DNA of 55,816 bases from positions 1 through 55,816 of the forward strand of contig JACPSZ010000019.1 of assembly GCA_024860875.1 (NCBI GenBank), written 5' to 3'. Positions 25,847 through 33,934 of this stretch are shown piece by piece. Position numbers and translations under genes: made by a program. Below the pieces are notes generated by a model. It was not told where the DNA came from, did no database searches, and saw only the letters and a list, made by a program, of their open reading frames with translations. How positions within the stretch are numbered: position 1 is the stretch's first letter; each line of letters starts with the position of its first letter. This stretch comes from Nitrososphaerota archaeon (lineage in GTDB: Archaea; Thermoproteota; Nitrososphaeria; Nitrososphaerales; UBA57).

Positions 25847-25909
25847 ATGTTTAGATGATATGAACAAACGTTTACTCCATTAATACGCATTTGATGTGAT
25901 AATGTGTTA

Positions 25910-25946
25910 GCGCCGTGGGTCGGATTCGAACCGATAAGTTCCCGAA
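25910..25946 (-). repeat. Decayed tRNA-Ser 3' end, remnant 3
   Basis: Minus strand carries TATCGGTTCGAATCCGAC and the acceptor CCACGGCGC like the complete tRNA-Ser at 26700, with changes in the variable arm. Homology stops at about 37 nt. It bounds the third cassette (a second vapBC pair). Confidence 0.8.
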
Positions 25947-26063
25947 ATATTTCACTACCCTCACACAGTGCATGACTGCTGAAAGGTGGCAAAAACTGGT
26001 TCAAATGGTACATTTATTCTCTTAAACCTTAAATCGTACTAATTGTCTTACAATCTGTATTAC

Positions 26064-26282
26064 ATGCCAACCATAAGCGTCAGAATATCGGACAAGGAAA
26101 AGAAAGAGCTGCTCAATTATGGGACGCTTTCCACATCTGTTAGGGAAGGTCTTCGGCTCTACATAAACACAAGAAAGTCTCAAGAGCTCTTGCACAAATT
26201 GGAGGAACTTCAGCGGAGAAACCCCATCAAGACCACAGCGTTGGAAGAGGTCAAATTAATCAAGGAGGACAGGAATCGCTGA
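26064..26282 (+). CDS. vapB: VapB-like ribbon-helix-helix antitoxin
   Basis: An antitoxin of 72 residues if started at MPTISVRISDKEKKELLNYG (ATG 26064); the open frame reaches back to 26043. The N-terminal strand-helix is a ribbon-helix-helix; LHKLEELQRRNPIK is the C-terminal toxin-binding part. It is oriented opposite to the other two vapB genes and overlaps the downstream PIN gene by 4 nt. It belongs to a separate subfamily from the vapB at 24641. Confidence 0.8.
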   Translation: MPTISVRISDKEKKELLNYGTLSTSVREGLRLYINTRKSQELLHKLEELQRRNPIKTTALEEVKLIKEDRNR

Positions 26283-26662
26283 TAGTTGGCGATAGCAGCT
26301 TTATCGCAGAAGGACTTCTGAAGAAAAAGCGGTTAATTGAGCAGGATACCATACTTACTCTTGATCTTGCAATATATGAAGTGACAAATTCTATCTGGAA
26401 ACACCAATATGTCCTTAAGGATCTGGACGATGGTCTGCCATATTTGTCAATTTTATTTGGATTGATAAACGCTGGCAAGATTAGGGTAGTAGCGCTAAAT
26501 GAAAAATTTATTCGACAATCATACTCGCTGGCTGCAAGTAATAGAGCATCTATCTACGACATGATTTTTGTTTCCCTTGCTATAGAGCTGGGTTTAGAGC
26601 TAAAATCTCTAGATAGGCAGCAGATCAGAATTTGGCGACGTGCCAGACAGAATAAAGCTTGA
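26279..26662 (+). CDS. vapC: VapC-type PIN toxin without a canonical start
   Basis: A PIN-domain protein whose N-terminal strand IVGDSSFIAEGLL supplies the first catalytic Asp, with Glu in LDLAIYEVTNSIW and acidic residues in RASIYDMIFVSLAIELG and LKSLDRQQ. Reading back from that Asp, there is no ATG, GTG or TTG in frame for more than 45 nt; the first GTG is at 26381, after the catalytic Asp and Glu. CTG at 26279, ten bases after GGAGG (26264-26268) and overlapping the vapB stop, is the best start. This gives 127 residues. Confidence 0.75.
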   Translation: MIVGDSSFIAEGLLKKKRLIEQDTILTLDLAIYEVTNSIWKHQYVLKDLDDGLPYLSILFGLINAGKIRVVALNEKFIRQSYSLAASNRASIYDMIFVSLAIELGLELKSLDRQQIRIWRRARQNKA

Positions 26663-26699
26663 TTGAACGTGAGCTTACATGGATTAATATGATGATGAA

Positions 26700-26820
26700 C
26701 GCCGGGGGTCGGATTCGAACCGACGAGTCCCCGAAGGGACACGGGCTCTCAAGGCCTACGCTCCTTTTTAGAGGATCCGCGCAATAGGCCACTCTGCCTT
26801 CGGTCAGAATGAACCCCGGC
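26700..26820 (-). tRNA. tRNA-Ser (anticodon UGA) with two candidate introns
   Basis: Acceptor GCCGGGG/CCCCGGC with discriminator G, D stem GCA/TGC, anticodon stem CGGGC/GCCCG with loop CTTGAGA, variable-arm stem GTCCC/GGGAC, T arm GTCGG/CCGAC. Intron 26756-26776 (21 nt) sits in the anticodon stem (between positions 29 and 30) with a good bulge-helix-bulge (GCGC/GCGT, inner TCCT/AGGA). A second insertion of 14 nt (26799-26812) between positions 8 and 9 is needed to restore the D arm; its bulge-helix-bulge is weaker. Mature length would be 86 nt. A cleaner copy of the 5' end lies 754 bases upstream at 27574. Confidence 0.85.
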
Positions 26821-27531
26821 CCGCCCATCCCGGCACAGGTTAACCATCTTCTCCAATTCTTTCCATTTAAAAACGGTTACCTTTGAATCGCCCACCAAAT
26901 ACCTTCTGACAATTTCGTAGTATGATGTCACGACATAAACCTCTAAGCTTTGGTCATGCAATCTTAACAACCTGATCTTTTTGGCCAAGGCTTTCCAGTA
27001 TCTGTCTCCCTTGTAACCTGCAACTTCAATAGTCTTGTTCTGTTTACTGATCTTAAAGTCTGGATAGAACGCATGGTCACCTACCTCAAATCTTGGTTCG
27101 TACTTGTATCGAATGGTAGCCTTGTCGAAGGCTTGGGCGACCTTAAGCTCATCAGGGCTTCGAACTCGCAATCCATTATTTGTAACAAGGTTCCTCAGGA
27201 GGAGGTTCTTGTTAGCCTCGTCTAACCTCTTCTTGAAACCATATTCTCCGAGATTTCGTAATGAATGACTACCACCTCTGGAGCGGCTGGCAGCTAATCT
27301 ATTATCTAGATTAGACCTAAATTCTACATCGTTCTGGTATTTCCTCCATAGTGCATGACCTCCCGCTTTTGCCGCTCGCACGAGATCTTCGTGTTTATGG
27401 TGCTGTGACTTCCATCTTGCGATCATTGCGAGTCTAAAGCTTTCATCTTCACGAAAACGCTTCCAAAAAGCTACAGCGCCTTTTCTGCCTGCCTCCGATC
27501 TGTTCAAGTCTGAATAAAACAATACTAACAC
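26749..27531 (-). CDS. Homing-endonuclease-like PD-(D/E)XK protein overlapping the tRNA
   Basis: A 260-residue protein with a GTG start. The N-terminal half has two NUMOD-like repeats (GRKGAVAFWKRFREDESFR and GGHALWRKYQNDVEFRSN); the C-terminal half has RSPDELKVAQAF, then HAFYPDFKI and KTIEVAGYKGDRYWKAL, the E...PDF...E-V-A-G arrangement of Vsr-like homing endonucleases. Its last ~23 codons lie inside the tRNA-Ser gene and its stop codon is the tRNA anticodon TGA (26749-26751). Either it is an intron-borne homing enzyme or an integration agent of the array. Confidence 0.65.
   Translation of the reverse strand: MLVLFYSDLNRSEAGRKGAVAFWKRFREDESFRLAMIARWKSQHHKHEDLVRAAKAGGHALWRKYQNDVEFRSNLDNRLAASRSRGGSHSLRNLGEYGFKKRLDEANKNLLLRNLVTNNGLRVRSPDELKVAQAFDKATIRYKYEPRFEVGDHAFYPDFKISKQNKTIEVAGYKGDRYWKALAKKIRLLRLHDQSLEVYVVTSYYEIVRRYLVGDSKVTVFKWKELEKMVNLCRDGRAGVHSDRRQSGLLRGSSKKERRP
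26826..26872. repeat. Direct repeat of the tRNA-Ser 5' flank (copy L; copy R at 27565-27612)
   Basis: The sequence immediately upstream of the tRNA (TGGAAAGAATTGGAGAAGATG and GTGCCGGG on the minus strand) recurs at 27565-27612 (TGGATAGAATTGGGAAGATG and GTGCCGGGGTGG). Both copies place a TATA-like element (TTTTTAAATGG here; TAATATTTAGG there) at the same distance from GCCGGG. Copy L lies inside the endonuclease reading frame and encodes its C-terminal residues around KWKELEKMVNLC. Confidence 0.75.
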
Positions 27532-27558
27532 CTATTTATTGCGTATTCTAAAACCCGA

Positions 27559-27574
27559 ACTCTGCCACCCCGGC
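27559..27574 (-). repeat. Separated perfect tRNA-Ser 5' end
   Basis: The minus strand reads GCCGGGGTGGCAGAGT, exactly positions 1-16 expected for the tRNA-Ser whose 3' part is at 26700. It lies 754 bases upstream of that gene's own 5' end, preceded by a TATA-like box about 35 bp away. Its final GGCAGAGT also occurs in the downstream gene (minus strand from 26798), so the intervening 761 bp are flanked by a short direct repeat. The rest of the 347-bp gap to dapL holds AT-rich sequence with no other signal I can support. Confidence 0.8.
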
Positions 27575-27878
27575 ACGTAGATGACATCTTCCCAATTCTA
27601 TCCACCTAAATATTATTAGCTCGTAATTACTCCACTCCTCAGAACAAAGATCAATCATATCAAGAAGTTTGAGTTCATATACAAAAACAAAACTTTTTTT
27701 GCACAAAGGGTACGTTTTCTTAGTAACTCTATACTCTAGTACTATACTCCTTTACTATTGTTTCTGTTAGACAATGATGAAAGGCAAAAAATTAACAGTC
27801 AATTAACACCACTTCAGCATCAATAACGAAATATTTTCACTTCATCGCGTAACCCCCCAGTTGTTGTGCAGAGGCACA

Positions 27879-29039
27879 TTATCTTACCGCAAGCTCTATC
27901 TTTTCCAATGCTCTCTTTACTAACTTTTCATTCACGGTAAGTGAGAACCTAATATATCCCTCGCCTCCGCTGCCGAATGCAGGGCCGGGAGTGACTGCGA
28001 CCCCATAATCCAATAGTTTAGAAGCGAACCCTTTAGAGTTTCCATCGACATTTACCCATAAGTAGAAAGTCCCCAGAGGCATCTCCGTTTCATACCCAAG
28101 TTTCCTCAATCCATTGACGAGTAACCCTAATCTTTTCTCGTACGTCGCTATCGTGTCTCTGGTTTCCTTGGGAGGCTTACCATTGGAATACTGCTTGAGC
28201 GCCTCCGATGCTGCATACTGTACGAACTTTGGAGCTCCAGAATCTATCTGGCTCTTGACCTTCTTCAGTCCTCTGATCAAATCCTCATTTCCAACTGCGA
28301 AACCTATCCTATAGCCCGTCATGTTGAATGTCTTCGAGCAGGAATGGAATTCAATCGATCTTTCCATATTTTTGTCAATTTGTAGAATTGACGGAGCTTT
28401 GAAACTTTCGTATGTCATCTCTGAATATGCATTATCATAGCACAGGTAAGCGCCTTTTTCCCTGCAGAGATCGAGGGCTTTTTTAAGGTACGATGCATCG
28501 GCAACTGCACCTGTAGGGTTGTTTGGATAATTTAGAAACATGCAGGAAAAGTCATACTGTGCAATTTCGTCGATGGAAGGCTTGAACCCGTTCTTGCTAT
28601 CCAATAGGACTTCAATAGGAATATTGTCGTTAAGGATTGACGCTGCTTGCCTGTACACGGGATATGAAGGATTAGGGCAAAGTATTTTGTCTCCGGGGTT
28701 CAATATTGCCCTAGTGAAGTTTGCAAGGCCTTCTTTAGAGCCTATTAACGAACAGACCTGCGTGTCAGGATTGATCTTGATGTTGAACCTCTGCTCGAAC
28801 CATTCTGCAACTGTATCCCTGAAAAACTTCTCCCCTTCACTTGATGAGTAATTGTGCATACCCGGCATCTTGAGCGCTTTTGCCATTGCATCGAGCACAA
28901 ATTTTGGAGGAGGGAGGTCAGGATCTCCTATACCAAAGGAGATTATCTCTTCGCCCTTTCTCTGCTTCTCTGCAATGACCTTCTCCATCTCCGCAAACGG
29001 ATATGGAGGTAGAGCACTTAGCCTTCGAGAATAGTTCAT
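27879..29039 (-). CDS. dapL: LL-diaminopimelate aminotransferase (DapL)-like
   Basis: A class I PLP aminotransferase of 386 residues: IISFGIGDPDLPPPKFV at the N-terminus, LNYPNNPTGAVAD, YDNAYSEMTYE, and the PLP lysine in SCSKTFNMTGYRIGF. In the DAP operon it should convert tetrahydrodipicolinate directly to LL-DAP, bypassing succinylated or acetylated intermediates; no dapD, dapC or dapE is present. It overlaps lysA by four bases (ATGA). Pathway context supports DapL over another aminotransferase. Confidence 0.85.
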   Translation of the reverse strand: MNYSRRLSALPPYPFAEMEKVIAEKQRKGEEIISFGIGDPDLPPPKFVLDAMAKALKMPGMHNYSSSEGEKFFRDTVAEWFEQRFNIKINPDTQVCSLIGSKEGLANFTRAILNPGDKILCPNPSYPVYRQAASILNDNIPIEVLLDSKNGFKPSIDEIAQYDFSCMFLNYPNNPTGAVADASYLKKALDLCREKGAYLCYDNAYSEMTYESFKAPSILQIDKNMERSIEFHSCSKTFNMTGYRIGFAVGNEDLIRGLKKVKSQIDSGAPKFVQYAASEALKQYSNGKPPKETRDTIATYEKRLGLLVNGLRKLGYETEMPLGTFYLWVNVDGNSKGFASKLLDYGVAVTPGPAFGSGGEGYIRFSLTVNEKLVKRALEKIELAVR

Positions 29040-30322
29040 TTCATGAGCCTCGCAGGCACCCTCTGCCTTATGATAAAATCAGAGACGCTCTCCCTTTCCC
29101 TGATTATTTCAGCATAACCTCTGTTGACTAGAACTTCTGCAGCCCTTGGCCTGCTATTATATTGACTGCTCATTGCAAAACCGTACGCCCCAGCATTTAG
29201 TATTGCAAGTACATCCCCCTCTCTGATCTCTGGCATCTCCCTATCTTCAGCTATCATATCGGTATTCTCGCATATCTGGCCGCAGATGTTGACTCTTTGC
29301 TTCGATTTTTCATTTAACCTATTAGCGATGAATATCTGATGGTAGGCCTTGTACAATGCAGGTCTTAGAAGGGTGTTCATCCCAACATCCGTTCCAACAT
29401 AGGTTTTTGCACTGTGTTTGATATGATGAACCCTTGCTAGCAGGATGGCTGAATCTCCTACTATGTACCTCCCTGGCTCTATCATCAGTTCAGGCTCTCC
29501 AAGAGAGTATTTCTTTGTCCCGTCTTTGAAAGTCTGAGCAACTTGCTTCCCTAAAGCATTAATGTCCAAGTCTTCTTCGCCAGGCTGGTACGATATACCA
29601 AAGCCTCCTCCAATGTTGAAAAAGTCGAACTTTATGCCGACTTCTCTTTTGACCTGCGCAGCAATATCAACTAGTTTCTCGGTAATTTCGCTGAAGTAAT
29701 CGACTTCCATGACGCATGAACCAGTCATCATGTGTATGCCGAACCTTTTGATTCCCGCTTTCTTAGCTGCAGAATACCCTTCGATTGCATCTTCAGCGCT
29801 TATGCCAAATTTCGTCTTGCCTCCCCCAAAGACTAATCCCGAATATTTTCCCCTGCCTACGCCGGGATTGATTCTGAAGGATATCGTTTCAGGGACAGCA
29901 AATTTGAGAAGCTTTGCAAGTATCGCCGCGTCATCCAAATTGATTATAACGTTAGAATTGGTTGCGAATTTCAATTCGCTGCTGCTGTTGTAGTTGCCCG
30001 TATAGCTAATGTCATGGGCTTCAAAGCCTGCCATTTTAGCAAGCTTAATCTCCTCGGCACAGGAAGCGTCTGCACCTGTATCCTCACTTCTGATTATCCT
30101 CAATATCGAAAGGTTGTTGTTGGCCTTTATTGCGTATTTCAATTTGAAGTTGCTGTAATGCGGTTTGAACGCCCTGATCAATCGCCTTGCGTTCTCCCTT
30201 ATCCTTCCCTCGTCTGTAACGTAAAGAGGAGTGCCGAACTTCTCTGCAAGCTCTACTGTATTAGCTCCTCCAATATAGAGAGTACCTTTTCTATTCTCTA
30301 ATGGTGGTTCTATCTTCCACAA
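29036..30322 (-). CDS. lysA: Diaminopimelate decarboxylase
   Basis: PLP fold-III decarboxylase of 428 residues making lysine from meso-DAP. It shows KLKYAIKANNNLSILR with the PLP lysine, TGADASCAEEI, FRINPGVGRGKYSGL, the glycine loop FFNIGGGFGISY, LMIEPGRYIVGDSA and CENTDMIAEDR with the catalytic Cys. It sits between dapB and dapL and overlaps the latter by four bases. Its substrate is meso-DAP, but no epimerase (dapF) gene is visible in the window. Confidence 0.92.
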   Translation of the reverse strand: MWKIEPPLENRKGTLYIGGANTVELAEKFGTPLYVTDEGRIRENARRLIRAFKPHYSNFKLKYAIKANNNLSILRIIRSEDTGADASCAEEIKLAKMAGFEAHDISYTGNYNSSSELKFATNSNVIINLDDAAILAKLLKFAVPETISFRINPGVGRGKYSGLVFGGGKTKFGISAEDAIEGYSAAKKAGIKRFGIHMMTGSCVMEVDYFSEITEKLVDIAAQVKREVGIKFDFFNIGGGFGISYQPGEEDLDINALGKQVAQTFKDGTKKYSLGEPELMIEPGRYIVGDSAILLARVHHIKHSAKTYVGTDVGMNTLLRPALYKAYHQIFIANRLNEKSKQRVNICGQICENTDMIAEDREMPEIREGDVLAILNAGAYGFAMSSQYNSRPRAAEVLVNRGYAEIIRERESVSDFIIRQRVPARLMK

Positions 30323-30338
30323 TCTGACTGCACCTAGC

Positions 30339-31133
30339 TTACTTGGGTTTTAAAACGTCTTGCATGCTGTAGATTCCTGACTTTTTTACATCATGGAGCC
30401 ATTTTGCAGCTAATAGGGCTCCCTGAGCAAAGACGCTTCTTGAGAACGCTATGTGCTCTATCCGTATCATTTCGTACGGCCCTGCTATATTGATCTCGTG
30501 TATTCCTGGTACTCCTCCAAGTCTCTGTGCCAGTATTTCCAGCTCTTCTTTGCCCCTCTTACCTGCTGCTCTTCTGTCGAATATTGTCTTTGAATACCCT
30601 CTGGCTTTTGAGATTATGTTGCCGAGCGTCAGCGCTGTGCCGCTCGGGGAATCTGCCTTGCCCGTGTGATGGGCTTCTACTATGCTCGTGTCATATTCTG
30701 GCGGGAGGCTAGATGTTAATGATGCGATGCTGAAGACGAAAGTCATACCTATAGAGAAGTTTGACGCTATTAGTGCTGGTACTTTTTCTATAGAGGCTCT
30801 AAGCTTACTGCTTTGCTCTGGCGTGAATCCCGTAGTTCCGATTACAAGTTTCTTCCCTGCCTTAGCTATCTTTGGAGCATTTTCAAGTTCTGCTACTGGA
30901 TTCGTCACCGATATTACAATGTCAGCATTCTTGAGAGCTTCTGCCATTGATGAGGAGGTGTGAAGAATTGTATCTGAATCTCTGAGCCCTATGTTGCGCA
31001 GGCTCTTGCCTGCGTTCTTGTTGTTTGACGATGCTACAGCACCAACAAGTTCGAAGTCGCCGCTGATCTCTTTCACAATGGTGCTACCGAAGCGGCCAGT
31101 AGCGCCCACTATGCAGAGCCTAATAGGATTCAT
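30339..31133 (-). CDS. dapB: 4-hydroxy-tetrahydrodipicolinate reductase
   Basis: Second step of the DAP pathway. Starting at ATG 31133 (MNPIRLCIVGATGRFGSTIV) gives 264 residues with an N-terminal Rossmann motif; the frame runs further upstream but inside dapA. Typical features are KLVIGTTGFTPEQ, ASNFSIGMTFVF and the substrate motif EAHHTGKADSPSGTAL. It overlaps the end of dapA by 14 nt, indicating translational coupling. Confidence 0.92.
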   Translation of the reverse strand: MNPIRLCIVGATGRFGSTIVKEISGDFELVGAVASSNNKNAGKSLRNIGLRDSDTILHTSSSMAEALKNADIVISVTNPVAELENAPKIAKAGKKLVIGTTGFTPEQSSKLRASIEKVPALIASNFSIGMTFVFSIASLTSSLPPEYDTSIVEAHHTGKADSPSGTALTLGNIISKARGYSKTIFDRRAAGKRGKEELEILAQRLGGVPGIHEINIAGPYEMIRIEHIAFSRSVFAQGALLAAKWLHDVKKSGIYSMQDVLKPK

Positions 31134-32154
31134 AGTACAGCCCATCCATGTACTTTGCCTTGTAGAGCCTCTCCCCCAGATCGACATCGAAGAACTCTTC
31201 TACAGGTTCCAGAATTTCTGGGTGTTGCTCGTAGGTCTTTCTCGCTTGGCTCACTATAAACTCTATTGCCTTTTTAGTCATCTTTCCAAGTGGCTGCCTG
31301 CACGGTCCAGAAGGCATTCCCATTATGTTCATCAGTGTCTTCGTTGCCAGAGGGTTCCTTGCCCTTACCTGAACCTCTCCAAATTTTGTCTGTTCCATAG
31401 TCTTTACCGTTATACATCCGAATAGAGGACTAAGGTGTTCATGTAGTTCCTTTGAATTCGAGTTTCCAGACATTCCCGTTTTTACGAGGTTTGCCACTCC
31501 ACTTGGTGCTATGTTCGAAGCTACAGAGATTACACCAGATGCTCTTATCTCGGCATCCTGGATCATCGTCAAGGTCTTGTCGTCGTCACCAGATAGGATC
31601 GTAAAGTTTCTGCCGCACAGCTTTCTAGTCAATTTCATGTTTGCAATGTCCCCTGTGGCTTCTTTCACTGCATTTACGTTGCTGAAAGTTGATGAAAGTA
31701 TGGCAAGGTCATGCGGCAACAATTGGGTTCCCGTTCTGCCTGGGATTACGTACGGAATGATGTTCAGGTTTGGAAACTCCCTCGCTATAGGCTCTATGTA
31801 CTCTCTCCTGATTTCAAGAGAACTTGGTCCGTTGTAATATGGGTCGACTAGGAGCACGAAATCGACCCCAATTTTTGCCGCAAAACTTGTCCCTTCCATG
31901 CACTCTTTGCTACTGTTGCTCCCTGTTCCTGCAATTACCCTGCACTTGCTCGGTACATGCTCGTGGACAACTTCTATGGCCTTTTCGTGCTCGCCCCAAG
32001 ATAGCGTAGGGCTCTCTCCAGTAGTTCCTGCAACCACTATACCTGTGATGCCCTGCTTGACTTGGAAATCTACAAGACGCTTCAGACCTTCGTAGTCGAC
32101 TCTGCCGTTCTTCGTAAACGGTGTTACGATTGCCGTATATGCTCCTTCGAACAT
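31120..32154 (-). CDS. dapA: 4-hydroxy-tetrahydrodipicolinate synthase, extended C-terminus
   Basis: Condenses pyruvate and aspartate semialdehyde; first enzyme of the DAP branch. It shows GAYTAIVTPF, VAGTTGESPTLSWGEH, VDPYYNGPS, IPYVIPGRTGTQL and the Schiff-base lysine in AVKEATGD. At 344 residues it is about 45 longer than usual: the extra C-terminal segment (KKAIEFIVSQARKTYEQHPE onward) is helical and unusual. It opens the dapA-dapB-lysA-dapL operon, preceded by a TATA-like TTTCATATACG. Confidence 0.9.
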   Translation of the reverse strand: MFEGAYTAIVTPFTKNGRVDYEGLKRLVDFQVKQGITGIVVAGTTGESPTLSWGEHEKAIEVVHEHVPSKCRVIAGTGSNSSKECMEGTSFAAKIGVDFVLLVDPYYNGPSSLEIRREYIEPIAREFPNLNIIPYVIPGRTGTQLLPHDLAILSSTFSNVNAVKEATGDIANMKLTRKLCGRNFTILSGDDDKTLTMIQDAEIRASGVISVASNIAPSGVANLVKTGMSGNSNSKELHEHLSPLFGCITVKTMEQTKFGEVQVRARNPLATKTLMNIMGMPSGPCRQPLGKMTKKAIEFIVSQARKTYEQHPEILEPVEEFFDVDLGERLYKAKYMDGLYYESY

Positions 32155-32248
32155 CGTATATTCACTTCGATTTCTATTGTTTGGAGGGTAGAATAACTGC
32201 GTATATGAAAGTTTTGGTATGATAATCGTCTATGTAGTTGTTCTTAAA

Positions 32249-33934
32249 CTAGTCTACATGCTTCAGAGGGATGTCAGAACCGTCTAAATCTTCGTCCATC
32301 TCGCTTCTCCTGCTCTGCCTTACCAAGAGTACTGCAACTACTACCACAGCTACAACTTCACCTAGTATAGCTGCAGTTATCCCTCTGTCTGTTGAGGAAA
32401 GTCTGTTTATGACCAGTGTGACTGACTGCGGAGTAGAGTCGATTGAAACTGTCTGGGTCTGAGCCAAGACTCCGCCAATGGAAACATCCAGCGTATATGT
32501 ACCGCTTGGTAGCAATAGGCTTTGGGTCCTCAGAAGGCCGCCTCCATATTGCTCTTCATTTTTCCTGACCTTGAATGATGCCGCTATCACGTTGCCTCCA
32601 AATTCGTCGGTAGCGTCAATCCTGAGCCGTTGAACTTTCGTAATTACTTGTATGTCTTGAGGGAACTTTATCGTGTTGGAGCTTGAACTGTTTGTGCTGA
32701 AATCGGTTATCGTAAAGTTGCTCACCTTGATTTTTGTTAGAGTCACTGTAAGGTCTGTCTTGGTGCTGAGCAGGTAGGTTGTTCCTCCCACATTAGCCTT
32801 CGGCACGTCGGGCTCTACGGATACTGTATATTCGGTAATGGGAGATTTTCCATCAGTTACACTAATTCTGGAAACTGGGAGAACTATATCTTTTGACGCT
32901 ATCGCTGTTGTTATGCCATTCGTTGCGGTCGATGCAAATACTGCAAGGTTGATTGGAGGCTTGCCAGAAAGAGGAAGGCTGACTCCGCTCTTCGAATCAG
33001 TGAAGTCCAAAACCGTGAAGTTATCGTCTTCGAGTACGAATAGAGGGAGGTATGTGTAGATCTTGACTTCCCCGTTCTGTTCTGCAAGGTAAACGTGCAG
33101 GAAGTTCAGGCCGAGCCTTAGAGGCGTATCTCCATTGCTGCCTACGCTTCCAACCTCAGGAATTCCGATTTCTGCAGCAAGGTTGGTGTTAGTGGACAGG
33201 TTCCCAGATATCACTGCAACGGTTCCGTTTTTGCTGATAGCTATGTTGGCACCTTGATTGGTGTACAGCCTTGGGCTTTCAATCACAAAAAACGCCCTTG
33301 TGTTTGTTGGGTCTGTTAGAGGCGGCGGGCTATACAGAATTTTGAGTGCAGTTCTTGGCTTGACTATGTTATGATATCTTATCGTGCCGTGGAAGCCTTG
33401 AACGCTGACTTCTTCCGATCCTGGTTTCACCAGTGCGATATGCCTTATTGCTGTCTTCGCGGAGCTCTTTGGAACTATATCTATCCCTAAAGCGCTGACG
33501 GATACACTTGCATCCATGTCGCTTAACCGCTCTTCCCCGACAAGTATAACGCTAGCCTTCTCAGACCTGCTTCCGCTTGTGACAGTCAGTTCAAATTGCT
33601 GAGTATTTCCGCAACAGGCTATAGCTGGGAATATCAATTGCAGATCGCTGCCCTGCCTAACCTGCTGTGACCCAGCTTGTTGTCCTTTAGGGCCAAAAGA
33701 AACGCTAACATCCTGCTTTGCGACTACCCATAAAGACTCTCCAGTATATACTGGTAGTGTCGTGCCTTCTATCGGTATGTTGCCCAGCCCTTTCTGGAAT
33801 CCTAACATGGCTATCCCTTCAGGTGCTAACTGTCTTGGTTGTTGCTGAGGAGGTTGTGCAGGTGGAGGAACTTGCGCAGCAACTAGAGGGTTCGACGCGA
33901 TGAAAATTAGAAGCAGAAGATAGACGATTTTCAT
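32249..33934 (-). CDS. Secreted/anchored protein of the MoxR operon
   Basis: A 561-residue protein with a signal peptide (MKIVYLLLLIFIASNPLVAA), a Pro/Gln-rich linker, about 480 residues of beta-rich extracytoplasmic sequence containing repeated Thr/Ser-rich segments, and a C-terminal helix (about 530-550) with a short charged tail. It is the last gene of the MoxR-DUF58 operon and overlaps the previous gene by four bases. It is probably a surface protein whose assembly or activity is controlled by the operon. No family is recognised. Confidence 0.55.
   Translation of the reverse strand: MKIVYLLLLIFIASNPLVAAQVPPPAQPPQQQPRQLAPEGIAMLGFQKGLGNIPIEGTTLPVYTGESLWVVAKQDVSVSFGPKGQQAGSQQVRQGSDLQLIFPAIACCGNTQQFELTVTSGSRSEKASVILVGEERLSDMDASVSVSALGIDIVPKSSAKTAIRHIALVKPGSEEVSVQGFHGTIRYHNIVKPRTALKILYSPPPLTDPTNTRAFFVIESPRLYTNQGANIAISKNGTVAVISGNLSTNTNLAAEIGIPEVGSVGSNGDTPLRLGLNFLHVYLAEQNGEVKIYTYLPLFVLEDDNFTVLDFTDSKSGVSLPLSGKPPINLAVFASTATNGITTAIASKDIVLPVSRISVTDGKSPITEYTVSVEPDVPKANVGGTTYLLSTKTDLTVTLTKIKVSNFTITDFSTNSSSSNTIKFPQDIQVITKVQRLRIDATDEFGGNVIAASFKVRKNEEQYGGGLLRTQSLLLPSGTYTLDVSIGGVLAQTQTVSIDSTPQSVTLVINRLSSTDRGITAAILGEVVAVVVVAVLLVRQSRRSEMDEDLDGSDIPLKHVD

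Noticed and set aside
26381-26662. Second vapC starting at GTG 26381
   Set aside because: This would remove the catalytic Asp and Glu; the upstream CTG start retains the full PIN domain.
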